From Ferruginibacter sp. (GTDB lineage: Bacteria > Bacteroidota > Bacteroidia > Chitinophagales > Chitinophagaceae): a DNA stretch of 41,850 nt. Of this stretch, positions 26,042 through 34,416 are shown in pieces (position 1 is the stretch's first letter; each line of letters starts with the position of its first letter). The notes under the pieces are model-generated. The model saw only the letters and a list, made by a program, of their open reading frames with translations, was not told the origin of the DNA and did not search any database. Position numbers and translations under genes: made by a program. The DNA lies in the NCBI GenBank assembly GCA_025352625.1, contig JANXSR010000131.1, positions 1 to 41,850 of the forward strand, given 5' to 3'.

Positions 26042-28441
26042 ATGAATAATAAGATTTTTATACCTGGAATGGAAGAGGAAATGGAGTTTATGCCAATCAT
26101 TCCACTGAATGAAGATGCCAGCGAAGACAACGACGCACAGCCTATTCCGGATGAATTACCCATTTTACCACTACGCAATACTGTCCTTTTTCCCGGGGTA
26201 GTTTTGCCAATTACAGTAGGTCGTGATAAAAGTATCAAAGCTGTAAATGATGCTTACAAGGCTGACAAATTGATAGGAGTTATAGCACAAAAAGACAGTA
26301 CTGTTGAAGAACCAACAGTAAGTGATTTAGAAGAAATTGGTACCATTGCTAAAATTGCCAAATTGATAAAAATGCCCGATGGAGGCACAACTATTATCAT
26401 ACAGGGAAAAAAGCGTTTTAAAGTTGAGGAAATAACCAGTGAGGACCCTTACTTTAAGGCAAAAATTAAACCATTGGATGAAGAGGTATTAAAAGATGAC
26501 AATGATTTTGAAGCGATGGTAGGCAGTATCAAAGACCTTGCTTCACAGATAATCAGTATTTCTCCTAACCTGCCAAGTGAGGCAGCTATTATTTTAAAGA
26601 ATATAGAGAACCCTTCTTTCCTAATACATTTTGTTAGCAGCAATTTAAACAGCGATATCAAAGACAAGCAGCGGCTTTTAGTGATCAACAATATTAAAGC
26701 CAGGGCAGAATTGCTAATGAACCTAATGCAAACAGAGTTGCAATACACTGAATTAAAAAACAAGGTTACCAATAAAACAAGGGCCGAACTTGACAAACAG
26801 CAAAAAGAATATTTTTTGCAACAGCAAATGAAAGCCATTAAAGAAGAATTAGGTGGTGATAATGTTGCTGAAGTAAAAGAAATGTTGAAAAAAGCGGAGG
26901 CCAAAAAATGGCCTGTGGCTGCAAAAGAAATGTTTATTAAAGGTACAGAAAAGCTGGAGCGGATGCATCCAAGCACACCGGATTATTCCGTTGTTTACAA
27001 CCACCTTGACCTTATGCTAGATCTTCCCTGGGAAGATTATACAGCAGATAGTTACGACCTGAAGAAGGCAAAAAAAGTATTAGATCATGACCATTATGGC
27101 ATGCATAAAATAAAAGAAAGGATACTCGAGTACTTGGCGGTATTAAAACTAAAAGGCGATATGAAAAGTCCTATCCTTTGCTTTGTCGGTCCTCCGGGTA
27201 TTGGTAAAACAAGTTTGGGAAAAAGTATAGCCCATGCAATAGCAAGAAAATATGTAAGAGTTAGTTTGGGAGGCTTGCACGATGAAAGTGAAATTCGTGG
27301 ACATAGGAAAACCTATATTGGAGCTATGCCGGGAAGGATTATTCAATCTATCCGTAAAATCAAAAGCAGTAATCCTGTGATGATATTGGATGAGATTGAT
27401 AAAGTTGGTAACGACCAGCGTGGCGATCCATCCTCTGCGTTGTTGGAAGTTTTAGACCCGGAACAAAACAATACTTTTTACGATAATTATCTGGAGTTGG
27501 AATACGATCTAAGTAAGGTTCTATTTATTGCAACCGCCAACAATATCAATAACATTCAGCCGGCATTAAGAGATAGATTGGAGATTATTGACCTGAGTGG
27601 TTATGCGGTAGAAGAAAAGATTGAAATTGCCAAACAGCACCTTATCCCAAAACAACGGGAAGCACATGGATTAAAGAATGTAAACATAAAAGCAAGTGAT
27701 AAAGTAATAGAAAAAATCATTGAGGATTATACCCGTGAAAGTGGTGTACGTGATCTTGACAGGCAATTGGCAGCTGTTATGCGCAATCTTGCTATGCAGT
27801 ATGCTACAAAAAATAAATTAAAGCCTACCCTAACAGGTAATGATGTAGAACGGATTTTAGGGAAGCCTCGTTTTAACAACGAAATGTACAAAACAGCAAA
27901 TATGGCTGGGGTAGCAGTTGGTTTGGCCTGGACTTATGTAGGAGGTGATATTCTTTTTATTGAAATTAGTTTAAGCGAAGGCAAAGGCGAACTTAAAATG
28001 ACAGGTAACCTTGGCAATGTGATGAAGGAAAGTGCTACAACTGCTTATACTTGGTTACAGGTTAACGCTAAAAAATTAAACATTGATCCTGAGATGTTTA
28101 ATAAAAAGAATATACATATTCATGTGCCAGAAGGTGCTGTACCTAAAGATGGCCCAAGTGCCGGTATTACTATGATGACAGCATTGGCAAGTGCCTTTAC
28201 AGGTAGAAAAATAAAGTCATATTTGGCTATGACTGGTGAAATAACCTTGCGTGGGCAGGTATTACCTGTGGGTGGAATTAAGGAAAAGGTATTAGCTGCC
28301 AAACGTTCGGGCATTAAGGAGATAATTATGTGTTGGCAAAATGAAAAGGATGTCCTTGAAATAAATCCAGCCTTTATTAAGGGTACCAAATTTCACTATG
28401 TAAAAACAATGCAACAGGTATTGGATATCGCATTATCATAA
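26042..28441 (+). CDS. lon: ATP-dependent protease Lon
   Basis: A cytoplasmic AAA+ serine protease that degrades misfolded and regulatory proteins. The N-terminal substrate-recognition domain (about 38-240, beginning LPILPLRNTVLFPGVVLPI) precedes a coiled-coil linker (EYFLQQQMKAIKEELGG). The AAA+ module has Walker A GPPGIGKT (about 383-390) and Walker B VMILDEIDKVG (about 445-455). The protease domain carries the Ser-Lys dyad: Ser706 in DGPSAG and Lys749 in GGIKEKVLAAKR, 43 residues apart as in E. coli. The start begins MNNKIFIPGMEEEMEFMP; other Met codons lie close by, but the length (799) suits the family. A strong terminator follows. Confidence 0.97.
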   Translation: MNNKIFIPGMEEEMEFMPIIPLNEDASEDNDAQPIPDELPILPLRNTVLFPGVVLPITVGRDKSIKAVNDAYKADKLIGVIAQKDSTVEEPTVSDLEEIGTIAKIAKLIKMPDGGTTIIIQGKKRFKVEEITSEDPYFKAKIKPLDEEVLKDDNDFEAMVGSIKDLASQIISISPNLPSEAAIILKNIENPSFLIHFVSSNLNSDIKDKQRLLVINNIKARAELLMNLMQTELQYTELKNKVTNKTRAELDKQQKEYFLQQQMKAIKEELGGDNVAEVKEMLKKAEAKKWPVAAKEMFIKGTEKLERMHPSTPDYSVVYNHLDLMLDLPWEDYTADSYDLKKAKKVLDHDHYGMHKIKERILEYLAVLKLKGDMKSPILCFVGPPGIGKTSLGKSIAHAIARKYVRVSLGGLHDESEIRGHRKTYIGAMPGRIIQSIRKIKSSNPVMILDEIDKVGNDQRGDPSSALLEVLDPEQNNTFYDNYLELEYDLSKVLFIATANNINNIQPALRDRLEIIDLSGYAVEEKIEIAKQHLIPKQREAHGLKNVNIKASDKVIEKIIEDYTRESGVRDLDRQLAAVMRNLAMQYATKNKLKPTLTGNDVERILGKPRFNNEMYKTANMAGVAVGLAWTYVGGDILFIEISLSEGKGELKMTGNLGNVMKESATTAYTWLQVNAKKLNIDPEMFNKKNIHIHVPEGAVPKDGPSAGITMMTALASAFTGRKIKSYLAMTGEITLRGQVLPVGGIKEKVLAAKRSGIKEIIMCWQNEKDVLEINPAFIKGTKFHYVKTMQQVLDIALS

Positions 28442-28498
28442 GTTAAAAATTTTTAGGTCCCTTTAGGTATTTAACAAAATATTTTATTGTCTTAAGCA

Positions 28499-28575
28499 AA
28501 CCCTTTTCAACCAATAAACGTATATGATGTTGTATAGGTATCAACATAAATGATGTTGGTTGTTTTAAGGGTTAA
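28499..28575. repeat. Imperfect long inverted repeat downstream of lon
   Basis: AACCCTTTTCAACCA near 28499-28513 is complementary, with a few mismatches, to TGGTTGTTTTAAGGGTT near 28558-28574. About 45 bases lie between the arms. It precedes the lon terminator and may be an RNA-stabilising 3' structure or a small dispersed repeat. Confidence 0.4.
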
Positions 28576-28576
28576 G

Positions 28577-28611
28577 AAAAATCCCGCCGGTTCCCCGGTG
28601 GGATTTTATTT
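28577..28611 (+). terminator. Terminator of lon
   Basis: AAAATCCC-G-CCGG pairs with CCGG-T-GGGATTTT around a TTCC loop, followed by ATTTTA. It stands about 140 bases after the lon stop. Confidence 0.85.
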
Positions 28612-28760
28612 TACAGGTGTTTCTTCAGATCAATAACTACACTATTTACAGCCTGGCGTTAAAAATACCTCGTAGTTTTTTTACATATCGTGCTGTAACT
28701 TTATTAAAATTTAAGCAACCAGGCAACTTGTTAAAAATAAATGAAGCTAAATATTTTGTT

Positions 28761-29018
28761 ATGGTAAACAATTCTTACTTCTGGCAATTGGCACTGTCCT
28801 TTCCCGACACCGTTGAATTACCGCATTTTGAAAAAACATCTTTCAGGATCAGTAAAAAAATATTTGCTACCCTTGATACCGCCAACCAGCGTGCCTGCAT
28901 AAAATTATCCCCTATTGATCAATCCGTTTTTTGTGCATTTGACAAAGATGTAATTTATCGTGTAAATAATAAATGGGGACAACAGGGATGGACATTGGTT
29001 AAACTTACACTAATTTAA
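28761..29018 (+). CDS. YjbR/MmcQ-family protein, C-terminus cut by an apparent frameshift
   Basis: The start at 28761 (MVNNSYFWQLALSFPDTVE) matches the YjbR fold, a small CyaY-like domain often called DNA-binding on structural grounds; the role is not established. PHFEKTSFRISKKIFATLD and FCAFDKDVIYRVNNKWGQQGWT are typical. The frame stops at residue 85, but the missing C-terminal helix is encoded just after it in another frame (LKNMLKDITASACKEI..., to a TAA at 29096-29098). One extra T in the TTT before the stop would join them. So either a one-base deletion shortened the gene or there is a sequencing error. A longer upstream reading from 28617 looks non-coding. Confidence 0.7.
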   Translation: MVNNSYFWQLALSFPDTVELPHFEKTSFRISKKIFATLDTANQRACIKLSPIDQSVFCAFDKDVIYRVNNKWGQQGWTLVKLTLI

Positions 29019-29171
29019 AAAACATGCTGAAAGATATTACTGCATCAGCTTGCAAAGAAATCACCATTTCTAAACCTGTAAAAAGGAAACAGCCTTAAGC
29101 ATAGTTAAAGATTTTTAAGTTATTCTTATCAACCCAAACATTTACTGATTAAAATTGTAGCTTACTATTGA

Positions 29172-31319
29172 ATGAGCGAAAACAAACAGCACTTACAGTA
29201 TTTTTTATTTAGCCAATACCTGGCAGATGGAATTCGGATTACGCTGGAGATAATTTTACCTACGATAATTTTTTCTCAATTTGGAAAAATGGATCTTGGC
29301 CTGATGCTGAGTACGGGTGCGCTTTGTGTAAGTATGACTGATGGTCCCGGGCCTGTTGAACATAAGCGAAATGGTATGCTATATTGCATTCTTTTTATTT
29401 TTTTAATGACATTAATTACAGGCTTTATTAATACCAATGTTTTTCTTTTGGGGCTTCTAATAGTATTGTCTTCGTTTTTCTTTACCATGTTTTCTGTTTT
29501 TGGTCATCGTGCAGCCTCACTTGGCACTGCAGTACTGCTTGTAATGGTATTGCGTATGGATAAAACATCTCCCCCAATAAATGTATTATTTGATAGCTTG
29601 TTAATAGTTGCAGGAGGATTTTGGTATTTACTGTTTGCCCTGTTATTTTTTAAAATACAGCCTTACCGGCCTTCGCAGCGATTATTAGGTAATTGCCTTC
29701 ATGAAACTGCAAAATTTTTGAGGATTAAATCTGCCTTGTATGATGTTAATAGTGATATCGCCGAGGAATACCGGAAACTAGTAGCACAACAGGTAGTAGT
29801 TAATGAAAAACAAGATGAACTTAGGGAACTGTTATTTAAGAACAGAGAATTAATAAAAGAACCAACCGACACGGGTAAATTACTACTGGTAACATTTGCC
29901 GATGTATTAGACTTATACGAAAATATCATGGCTACCTGGTATGACTATACTCTACTCAGGCAACGCTTTTCCACCACAGGAATTCTGGATGAAATTTCAG
30001 TAATAATTCAGAATCTGGCAGATGAGATAGACAATATTGCCCTTGCGATTCAATCTAACAATTTCTATAAAAAACAATATCAATTATTACCCGTACTGGA
30101 TGTTCTAAAGGTTAAAATTGATACTATGGAAGATGCAAATAATAGTAACCTGGTGTTAAAAAAAATACTTGTAAATCTGCGAAACCTTGGCGAAAGATCA
30201 GATGAACTAATGAACTATTTTAAGGCTGTTCCATTAGCAAAAAGGAACCTGCGTACAGATACAGATTATGCAAAATTTGTTTCTCACCAGGTAATCAATA
30301 GCAATGTATTTGTAAACAATTTAGGATTGAATTCTGCCGTTTTTCGCCATTCCTTAAGGATGATGATAACCTGTATCGCAGGATTTATTATCGCAAAATT
30401 ATTACCTAATGCCCACCACAGTTACTGGATATTGCTTACCATTATTGTTATAGTAAAACCCGGATTCAGCCTTACCAAACAACGTAACATGGAAAGACTA
30501 TTTGGTACTATTGCCGGTGGGTTAATTGGTTTACTTATTATTTATTTCATGCACGATCGTACATTTCTTTTCGCAGTAATTATTTTTTTCATGCTTGTTA
30601 CCTACACCTTCTTTCGGGTAAATTATATTATTACTGTAATCTTTATGACCCCTTACATCATAATTCTTTTCTACCTGTTAGGGGTAGGCTCTGTAAATGT
30701 TGCAGAAGAACGTTTACTGGATACAGGTATCGCTTCTGTGCTGGCATTTATGGGCAGCTATTTTCTGTTTCCTCATTGGGAGTCTCTTCTGTTGGAAAGC
30801 TACATGATTAAGGTGCTACAGGCCAATCAAAATTATCTACAACAACTCGCCACTTTTTTTTCAGGCGGCAATAAATCTCCTCTGGAATATAAGCTGGTTA
30901 GAAAAGAATTATATGTTAGCACTGCCAACCTTTCTGCTGCCTTTCAACGGATGTTATCCGAACCAAAAAGTAAACAACGCAACAGCCAGGAAATTTATGA
31001 ATTTGTGGTACTAAATCATGTGTTATCCAGCAACATTGCAAGTTTAACTGCCAGTATGGTAAACAAAGAGTCGCGAAAATATTCAAAAGAAGTTTTATTG
31101 CCAGTAAAAAAGTCCATCACTATTCTAAAGCAGAGTTTAATACAGTTAAATGATAACTCTTTACAGGAAGCAATTGTACCTACAATTATACATACTAGTG
31201 CAGACAAGGATGACAAACAGTTAACCGAACAACTAAATTTTATTTATAAAGTAACCTGTGATATTGGAAAAATCACACAACAAATTGCCAGGAAAAATTT
31301 AATGATTACTACACTTTAA
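29172..31319 (+). CDS. FUSC-family membrane protein (YccS/aromatic acid exporter type)
   Basis: A large inner-membrane protein of the fusaric acid resistance / YccS family, whose members are thought to export aromatic compounds. It shows the duplicated plan: an N-terminal bundle of helices (about 18-160, with DGPGPVEHKRNGMLYCILF), a long soluble helical region (about 165-390), a second bundle (about 391-536) with SYWILLTIIVIVKPGFSLTKQR and RLFGTIAGGLIGLLI, then a helical cytoplasmic tail. The motif KPGFSLTKQRNMERLFGT is the family's best conserved stretch. No membrane-fusion partner or regulator is adjacent, so the substrate is unknown. Confidence 0.87.
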   Translation: MSENKQHLQYFLFSQYLADGIRITLEIILPTIIFSQFGKMDLGLMLSTGALCVSMTDGPGPVEHKRNGMLYCILFIFLMTLITGFINTNVFLLGLLIVLSSFFFTMFSVFGHRAASLGTAVLLVMVLRMDKTSPPINVLFDSLLIVAGGFWYLLFALLFFKIQPYRPSQRLLGNCLHETAKFLRIKSALYDVNSDIAEEYRKLVAQQVVVNEKQDELRELLFKNRELIKEPTDTGKLLLVTFADVLDLYENIMATWYDYTLLRQRFSTTGILDEISVIIQNLADEIDNIALAIQSNNFYKKQYQLLPVLDVLKVKIDTMEDANNSNLVLKKILVNLRNLGERSDELMNYFKAVPLAKRNLRTDTDYAKFVSHQVINSNVFVNNLGLNSAVFRHSLRMMITCIAGFIIAKLLPNAHHSYWILLTIIVIVKPGFSLTKQRNMERLFGTIAGGLIGLLIIYFMHDRTFLFAVIIFFMLVTYTFFRVNYIITVIFMTPYIIILFYLLGVGSVNVAEERLLDTGIASVLAFMGSYFLFPHWESLLLESYMIKVLQANQNYLQQLATFFSGGNKSPLEYKLVRKELYVSTANLSAAFQRMLSEPKSKQRNSQEIYEFVVLNHVLSSNIASLTASMVNKESRKYSKEVLLPVKKSITILKQSLIQLNDNSLQEAIVPTIIHTSADKDDKQLTEQLNFIYKVTCDIGKITQQIARKNLMITTL

Positions 31320-31377
31320 AGACCAATCAATATTTGGTAAACCCTACAGTTACGGGCATCAAGAAAATAGATACCTT

Positions 31378-31656
31378 ATGGAAAATGAACAACAGGAGAA
31401 AAAAATAAGGCCGGATAGAAATCCAGCCCGCATTAAAATCCAATATCCTATGAAAAACCATTTACTAAACGCAGATTTTTTAATTAAATTGTATCACTGC
31501 TTAAACAGTTTTCTGTGCAACTATGTTACAATAATTGCAAATATTATTTGGTCCCATTTAATTATAACAATTACATTTTTTTCCTGGCATAATAAATTTG
31601 TTGCTTCTGTTATAAATACACCCATTTCCTCAAGGCATTATAAAGCTTATTTATAA
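31378..31656 (+). CDS. Doubtful small open reading frame
   Basis: The 92-codon frame starts MENEQQEKKIRPDRN and has one hydrophobic stretch near residues 50-70. I recognise no family, and the composition (many Ile, His and Asn) is also what random AT-rich DNA gives. It follows the FUSC gene by 58 bases and ends before a hairpin terminator, which is the only support. It may be chance. Confidence 0.25.
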   Translation: MENEQQEKKIRPDRNPARIKIQYPMKNHLLNADFLIKLYHCLNSFLCNYVTIIANIIWSHLIITITFFSWHNKFVASVINTPISSRHYKAYL

Positions 31657-31689
31657 ATAAGAATCCGTAAACAATAAAGTGCTTTAAAT

Positions 31690-31728
31690 AATAGGAAGAA
31701 AACATACAAGCGAATTTCTTCCTATTTT
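31690..31728 (+). terminator. Terminator downstream of the FUSC gene
   Basis: AATAGGAAGAAA (31690-31701) pairs perfectly with TTTCTTCCTATT (31715-31726) around a 13-base loop, followed by two more T. The base-pairing is strong although the T run is short. Confidence 0.65.
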
Positions 31729-31830
31729 CATTAAAAGCTTTGCCCTTATTAATCAATTCTGTTTTCCTTGTAATAAACAAGTTTATCTGTATGAATTTTA
31801 TATTCCATTTAACATAGTTCTATTGTTACC

Positions 31831-31877
31831 CTGAATCTAATAAAAAGATTCTGTCTAAATCTTTTTATTAGATTCAG
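31831..31877. repeat. Perfect 20-bp inverted repeat with 7-base spacer
   Basis: The 20-base arm 31831-31850 (CTGAATCT...AAGATT) is exactly complementary to 31858-31877, separated by CTGTCTA. It stands about 80 bases upstream of the blaI-like gene. There is no T run after either arm, so an ordinary terminator is not the only reading. Confidence 0.9.
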
Positions 31878-31930
31878 CCAAGGATTATTTCCTCAAAAGT
31901 TTTTTTTAATTTCTTTTAGAATTTATCTTT

Positions 31931-31938
31931 TATATTTA
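31931..31938 (+). promoter_or_regulatory. Candidate -7 box of the blaI-like gene
   Basis: TATATTTA differs from the Bacteroidota TAnnTTTG only in the last base and lies 20 bases before the ATG. Transcription would begin within the adjoining palindrome. The -33 region is a T-rich run without a clear TTTG. Confidence 0.4.
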
Positions 31939-31940
31939 CA

Positions 31941-31956
31941 TACGAAATATATCGTA
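31941..31956. promoter_or_regulatory. Candidate BlaI-type operator
   Basis: TACGA, six bases, TCGTA forms a dyad of 5-bp arms ending two bases before the blaI ATG and just after the -7 box. BlaI/MecI/CopY repressors bind such TAC...GTA dyads (family knowledge), so this is a likely self-operator controlling repressor and protease together. Confidence 0.55.
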
Positions 31957-31958
31957 TT

Positions 31959-32333
31959 ATGACATTGATTAAAAATACTAAACCTACAGAAGGTGAACTT
32001 GAAATTTTACAGGTCTTGTGGGATCGACAATCTGCAACCGTGAGAGATGTGCATGAGGAGCTATTAAAGCTGAAAGATTCAGGATATACTACAACACTCA
32101 AACTAATGCAAATCATGTTTGAAAAAGGGTTAGTTACCAGGGATAGCACTAATAAGACACATATTTATCAACCTAACGTAAGCAAAGAAAAAACGCAAAA
32201 TTTGTTTTTGAATAAAATGATCAATACCCTCTTCTCCGGTTCGTCTGCACAATTGGTTATGCAGGCATTGGGAAACCACAAAACATCAAAAGAAGAACTC
32301 GATGAAATACGAAATTATTTAAACAGCATTTAA
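31959..32333 (+). CDS. BlaI/MecI/CopY-family transcriptional repressor
   Basis: A 124-residue winged-helix repressor. The opening PTEGELEILQVLWDRQSATVRDVHEEL and the recognition part GYTTTLKLMQIMFEKGLVTRD are standard for the family; the C-terminal helices (about 85-124, LVMQALGNHKTSKEELDEI) form the dimer. In the classical system the partner M56 protease leads to repressor cleavage on a signal at the cell surface. The gene overlies its own probable operator and precedes the M56 gene by 11 bases, so the pair is one operon. No beta-lactamase gene is adjacent; in Bacteroidota such pairs often regulate other envelope functions, so the target genes are unknown. Confidence 0.93.
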   Translation: MTLIKNTKPTEGELEILQVLWDRQSATVRDVHEELLKLKDSGYTTTLKLMQIMFEKGLVTRDSTNKTHIYQPNVSKEKTQNLFLNKMINTLFSGSSAQLVMQALGNHKTSKEELDEIRNYLNSI

Positions 32334-32344
32334 GAAACGGTGTT

Positions 32345-33841
32345 ATGCCAATAACCTTTTTTAATAACGCCTATTTTTTACAATCACTAGGCTGGGGAAT
32401 TGCCAATAGTTTTTGGCAGACTGCAATATTATGGTTGCTATATCAAGCAATTACCAGTATTGATAAGCGGCTGCCCGCAGTAATAAAACACTATCTTAGT
32501 CTGGCTCTTTTGACCTTATCATTTACCTGGTTTTTTGTAACTCTTGTTACTAATTACAAAATGCTTTTGAATAATTCTCCAGCAAACGCAATAATAATAA
32601 AGCTCTTTCAATTTCAACAGCAAGCTAAAATCCTTTCCTGTTTAGCTATCATTTATTTTGTATTACTAACTTACTATACCATTCAATTTATACTTCATTA
32701 TTTCAAAAATCGTTTTGTCCGCATTCATGGATTATCTAAACCGCCTTTGGATATACGCTTGTATATTACAAATACTGCATTTCATTTGGGTATTAAAAAA
32801 AAAGTAAGTGTTTGGCTATCCAAACATATTGAAGTGCCATCAGTTACAGGTTTCTTAAACCCTATTATTTTATTGCCTTTTTCCATTATAAACAATCTTA
32901 GTACTGAGCAGATAAACGCTATATTGGTTCATGAATTAGCACATATCAAAAGGAATGATTACTTGCTAAATTTTATACAATGCTTTCTTGAGTTAATCTT
33001 ATTTTTCAATCCTTTTGCAATTTTTCTAAGCAATTCAGCAAAAAAAGAAAGAGAAAATTGTTGTGATGACTGGGTGCTCACTTATCAATTTAACACGCTG
33101 GAATATGCAAAAGCATTATTAGCATTAGAGGAACAACGACAACATTTACCATTGATATTAGCTGCAACCAGTAATAAAAAACTATTATTACAAAGAATAA
33201 AAAGATTTGTAAATATTTCAAGACCAGAAACGAATACCAATTTTTTACACAGATGTAAGTTGCTTGGTGTTAATATATTTATTCTATGCGGAATATACTT
33301 AGTTGTGCCTTCATACGATTCTATTAATTCCCGAAATAAACACATGATTGAAGATATTAGTAATATTTTGCCGATTCAATCAAATAAAGTATTGCAAAAA
33401 ACGTATCTAAAACAGGATATTCCTTCACCAATAATTGTTGAAAAAGGAGTGGCTAAATTAGCTTCAAAAAAAGTAATCGCAAGGCCTACCCTCTTATCGA
33501 AAAAATCAACATCAATCAAAATAGATAAAAACGAATACCTTTTGGCATTAATAAATGAAGATGAATTATTTAATAAAAAGCAATCTCCAGAAGTTTTACC
33601 TTCTGCTATTGTAAACCAAAAAAAAGATAGTTTACAATCTCTTTTTGTAAAAGTAGAAGAAGTACAATCCGGAAAAGAACAAATTAATACTTACTATTTT
33701 AATTTAAAAGATGATAATGGCAAAACTGAAATTAAGCCTTTGCTTATTTTAAAAAAAATGAAGGTTGAATACAAAAAAATAGGTACAAAAAAATTGAATT
33801 TCACAAAACACATAGTTGGCAAAAAACGAATTTCAACATAA
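32345..33841 (+). CDS. BlaR1/MecR1-like M56-family membrane metallopeptidase
   Basis: An integral membrane zinc protease of the BlaR1 type. Helices lie near residues 8-25, 45-65, 90-115, 195-230 (flanking the active site) and 303-320. The zinc site is HELAH (His196, Glu197, His200), with Glu237 in ENCCDDW as probable third ligand. After the last helix comes a tail of about 175 residues that is Lys-rich and shows no penicillin-binding sensor fold, unlike BlaR1. The signal sensed is therefore probably not a beta-lactam, or is sensed by another protein. The partner repressor lies immediately upstream; a strong terminator follows the gene. Confidence 0.9.
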   Translation: MPITFFNNAYFLQSLGWGIANSFWQTAILWLLYQAITSIDKRLPAVIKHYLSLALLTLSFTWFFVTLVTNYKMLLNNSPANAIIIKLFQFQQQAKILSCLAIIYFVLLTYYTIQFILHYFKNRFVRIHGLSKPPLDIRLYITNTAFHLGIKKKVSVWLSKHIEVPSVTGFLNPIILLPFSIINNLSTEQINAILVHELAHIKRNDYLLNFIQCFLELILFFNPFAIFLSNSAKKERENCCDDWVLTYQFNTLEYAKALLALEEQRQHLPLILAATSNKKLLLQRIKRFVNISRPETNTNFLHRCKLLGVNIFILCGIYLVVPSYDSINSRNKHMIEDISNILPIQSNKVLQKTYLKQDIPSPIIVEKGVAKLASKKVIARPTLLSKKSTSIKIDKNEYLLALINEDELFNKKQSPEVLPSAIVNQKKDSLQSLFVKVEEVQSGKEQINTYYFNLKDDNGKTEIKPLLILKKMKVEYKKIGTKKLNFTKHIVGKKRIST

Positions 33842-33903
33842 TTAATTTGCTAAGATAGTCATTGCTTTATTCTAAAATAAAAGAAGATAGAAGCATAAAA
33901 TAA

Positions 33904-33935
33904 CAAAAGACCCGATAGAAATCGGGTCTTTGTTT
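33904..33935 (+). terminator. Terminator of the BlaI/M56 operon
   Basis: AAAGACCCGAT (33906-33916) pairs with ATCGGGTCTTT (33921-33931) around a four-base loop, with T-rich sequence after it. It lies about 65 bases after the M56 stop. Confidence 0.85.
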
Positions 33936-33939
33936 ACGA

Positions 33940-34416
33940 ACCTAAATCGGTTCTGTAACCCCCAAAGAAAACATCTTGTTTACCAAGCACAAGCTGCAAA
34001 TAATCTGGAGTTGTTTATTAAACGCAGTTTGTGCTCTATTATTTTGTAGAAGAAAATATTTAGTTCAAACAATCTCACCTTGCAATCTCATGAACGCTAT
34101 TAATAATGTCTTTTAAAAACTTATTTTTTGATATTGCTATGCAATACTACCTTCTCTAATCTTACAGGAATTAGTTCCCAATAAGATGGGAAAAGTTGAA
34201 AATATAATAATACCCTGTTCGTCAGATTAATTCCAAAGACTTTCAATAATACTCTGTTAAAATATGTTATCGCTTTTTTCATACTTTTTATATTAATAAG
34301 CCGATCTGTATAAAATATACATTGACTTAATCAAAAAATTAAAGAAGAACAAATTAGATATTAAATCAAGCACTTTGCTAAATATTATTATCAATGTACT
34401 GCTAATGGAAGGGGGT
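33940..34416. other. AT-rich region downstream of the UpxY-like gene
   Basis: Where a polysaccharide operon would be expected after an UpxY gene, there are only about 480 bases. They contain a 53-codon leftward frame (34121-34282, separate entry) and further leftward stretches such as one reading NKQLQIICSLCLVNKMF near 33960-34060 that may be eroded coding sequence. I recognise no family. Confidence 0.4.
34121..34282 (-). CDS. Small 53-residue reading frame downstream of the UpxY-like gene
   Basis: From the ATG at 34282 the frame reads MKKAITYFNRVLLKVFGINL, later FPSYWELIPVRLEKVV, and ends SNIKK before TAA. The Trp, Pro and mixed charged residues look more protein-like than the surrounding AT-rich DNA. 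It follows the UpxY-like gene on the same strand at 134 bases. It could be the stump of the first gene of a lost polysaccharide operon, or chance. No family is recognised. Confidence 0.35.
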   Translation of the reverse strand: MKKAITYFNRVLLKVFGINLTNRVLLYFQLFPSYWELIPVRLEKVVLHSNIKK

